Shown here: piece after piece, positions 63,234 to 64,000 of the stretch | How positions within the stretch are numbered: position 1 is the stretch's first letter | How the letters are laid out: every line of letters starts with the position of its first letter | Source of the DNA: Pseudomonadota bacterium | GTDB taxonomy: Bacteria > Desulfobacterota > Desulfobulbia > Desulfobulbales > CALZHT01 | NCBI GenBank assembly: GCA_018823135.1 | Contig: JAHJJF010000086.1 | Coordinates: forward strand, 36,563-100,562 | Length of the DNA: 64,000 nt | Reading direction: 5' to 3' | The notes under the pieces: generated by a model | The model's database searches: none | Told to the model about the DNA's origin: nothing | The model's input: the letters and a program-made list of their open reading frames with translations, nothing else | Made by a program: the position numbers and the translations under genes

Positions 63234-64000
63234 TTAAATCACCCCTTCGAGTTTATCCAGCAGCTGATCCACCTGTTCTTCAACAGTGCCGGTCAACATG
63301 GAACGATCCGCCTTGGCTGCGGGAGAGAATACCCGCACAACCTGTGTCGTGGATCCCTTGAGCCCCAGACAATCCGGGTCAGCGCCGATATCAGAGGCGT
63401 TCATCGTGGTGATTTCAAGTTTTTTGGCCTTCATCTTCCCTTTAAGTCCGGGAATCCTCGGATCATTTATCTCCTTGACCACCGTGAGCAGGGCGGGAAG
63501 TTGCATTTCCACTTCATCGTATCCGTCGTCCATCATTCTTTCGAGATAAATGACGGTTTCATTGCAGTCCGAAACTTTTCTGACATAGGTGATATAAGGA
63601 ATATCAAGCCGTTCGGCCAAACCCGGACCAACCTGGGCAGTATCGCCGTCAATCGCCTGCTTGCCGCAGAGAATCAGGTCAAACCCGCCAAGTTTCTTGA
63701 TAGCCCGCGACAACGTATACGTGGTTGCCCAGGTGTCCGCCCCGGCAAAAGCCCGGTCTGAAACAAGCACAGCCTCATCCGCGCCGCAGGCCACTGCATC
63801 ACGCAAGACTTCCGCAGCCTGAGGCGGCCCCATGGTTATCACGGTTACCGTACCGCCGAATCTTTCCTTAAGCCTGACACTTTCTTCCAAGGCATGGCGG
63901 TCATAGGGATTCATTATACTTTGAACCCCTTCGCGGGCCAGGGTGTTGGTCTTCGGGTCAAGCCTGACATCCTTGGCATCAGGAACCTGTTTTACACAAA
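63234..64000 (-). CDS. etfB: Electron transfer flavoprotein beta subunit (partial)
   Basis: The frame is open to the right edge. Reading past the internal ATG at 63914 gives VKQVPDAKDVRLDPKTNTL followed by AREGVQSIMNPYDRHALEE, the normal EtfB N-terminal region, so only the first few codons are missing. Later GKQAIDGDTAQVGPGLAERL is the AMP/FAD region. It forms the ETF dimer with the downstream etfA. Confidence 0.94.
   Translation of the reverse strand, partial: CVKQVPDAKDVRLDPKTNTLAREGVQSIMNPYDRHALEESVRLKERFGGTVTVITMGPPQAAEVLRDAVACGADEAVLVSDRAFAGADTWATTYTLSRAIKKLGGFDLILCGKQAIDGDTAQVGPGLAERLDIPYITYVRKVSDCNETVIYLERMMDDGYDEVEMQLPALLTVVKEINDPRIPGLKGKMKAKKLEITTMNASDIGADPDCLGLKGSTTQVVRVFSPAAKADRSMLTGTVEEQVDQLLDKLEGVI

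Overview
The window is chromosomal DNA from an anaerobic, probably sulfur-metabolising deltaproteobacterium (Desulfobacterota, most like Desulfobulbales). This assignment is inferred from gene content: a four-subunit 2-oxoacid:ferredoxin oxidoreductase, an electron-transfer flavoprotein alpha subunit with an N-terminal ferredoxin domain, many dCache sensor kinases and receiver-only regulators, a TSUP-type transporter, and the order acpP-fabF-rpiB-glyA-dCMP deaminase-nrdR-ribD-ribE-ribBA-ribH-nusB. No rRNA, tRNA, CRISPR array, insertion sequence or prophage was found.

Layout. 1-2.3 kb (+): the end of a MutS-like ATPase, a small S4 RNA-binding protein and a UbiE-like methyltransferase. 2.6-7.9 kb (-): two large unusual proteins, a peptidoglycan-binding-domain protein with a duplicated module and a secreted, membrane-anchored metalloprotease/VWA protein resembling CLCA. 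8.3-21.5 kb: a signalling island. Its minus half holds a PEP/pyruvate-binding protein with a receiver partner, and a TSUP transporter with membrane partner, receivers, a dCache histidine kinase and small FAEAGE-motif proteins. A near-perfect sigma-54 promoter lies at the head of the minus operon (17364-17379). The divergent plus half holds a sigma-54 activator, a NifX-like protein, a second paralogous dCache kinase and a receiver. 21.6-30.5 kb: YchJ-like protein, ABC-F ATPase, glycosyltransferase, AMP nucleosidase-like protein, PilZ protein, ATP-dependent PEP carboxykinase, small orphan genes and one gene remnant. 31-39 kb (+): korDABC, a second PEP/pyruvate-binding protein with receiver-like domains, and glutamate dehydrogenase. 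39-50 kb: DEAD-box helicase, nitroreductase, WYL regulator, two radical SAM proteins, RF3, a cold-shock protein, an inositol monophosphatase-like protein and small genes. 50-64 kb (-): FtsK, the riboflavin/nusB operon, nrdR, dCMP deaminase, glyA, rpiB, fatty-acid genes and etfAB, with etfB cut by the right edge.

How parts fit. KorDABC, glutamate dehydrogenase and PEP carboxykinase together link 2-oxoglutarate, glutamate and PEP metabolism. The signalling island looks like a duplicated sensor-kinase/receiver module under sigma-54 control, regulating or accompanying a TSUP anion transporter and a PEP-synthase-like phosphotransfer protein. This is the best candidate for an undescribed system. 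Intergenic DNA carries several repeat families and a 19-bp palindrome, TGGGACA-N5-TGTCCCA, found upstream of orphan small genes at two distant places.
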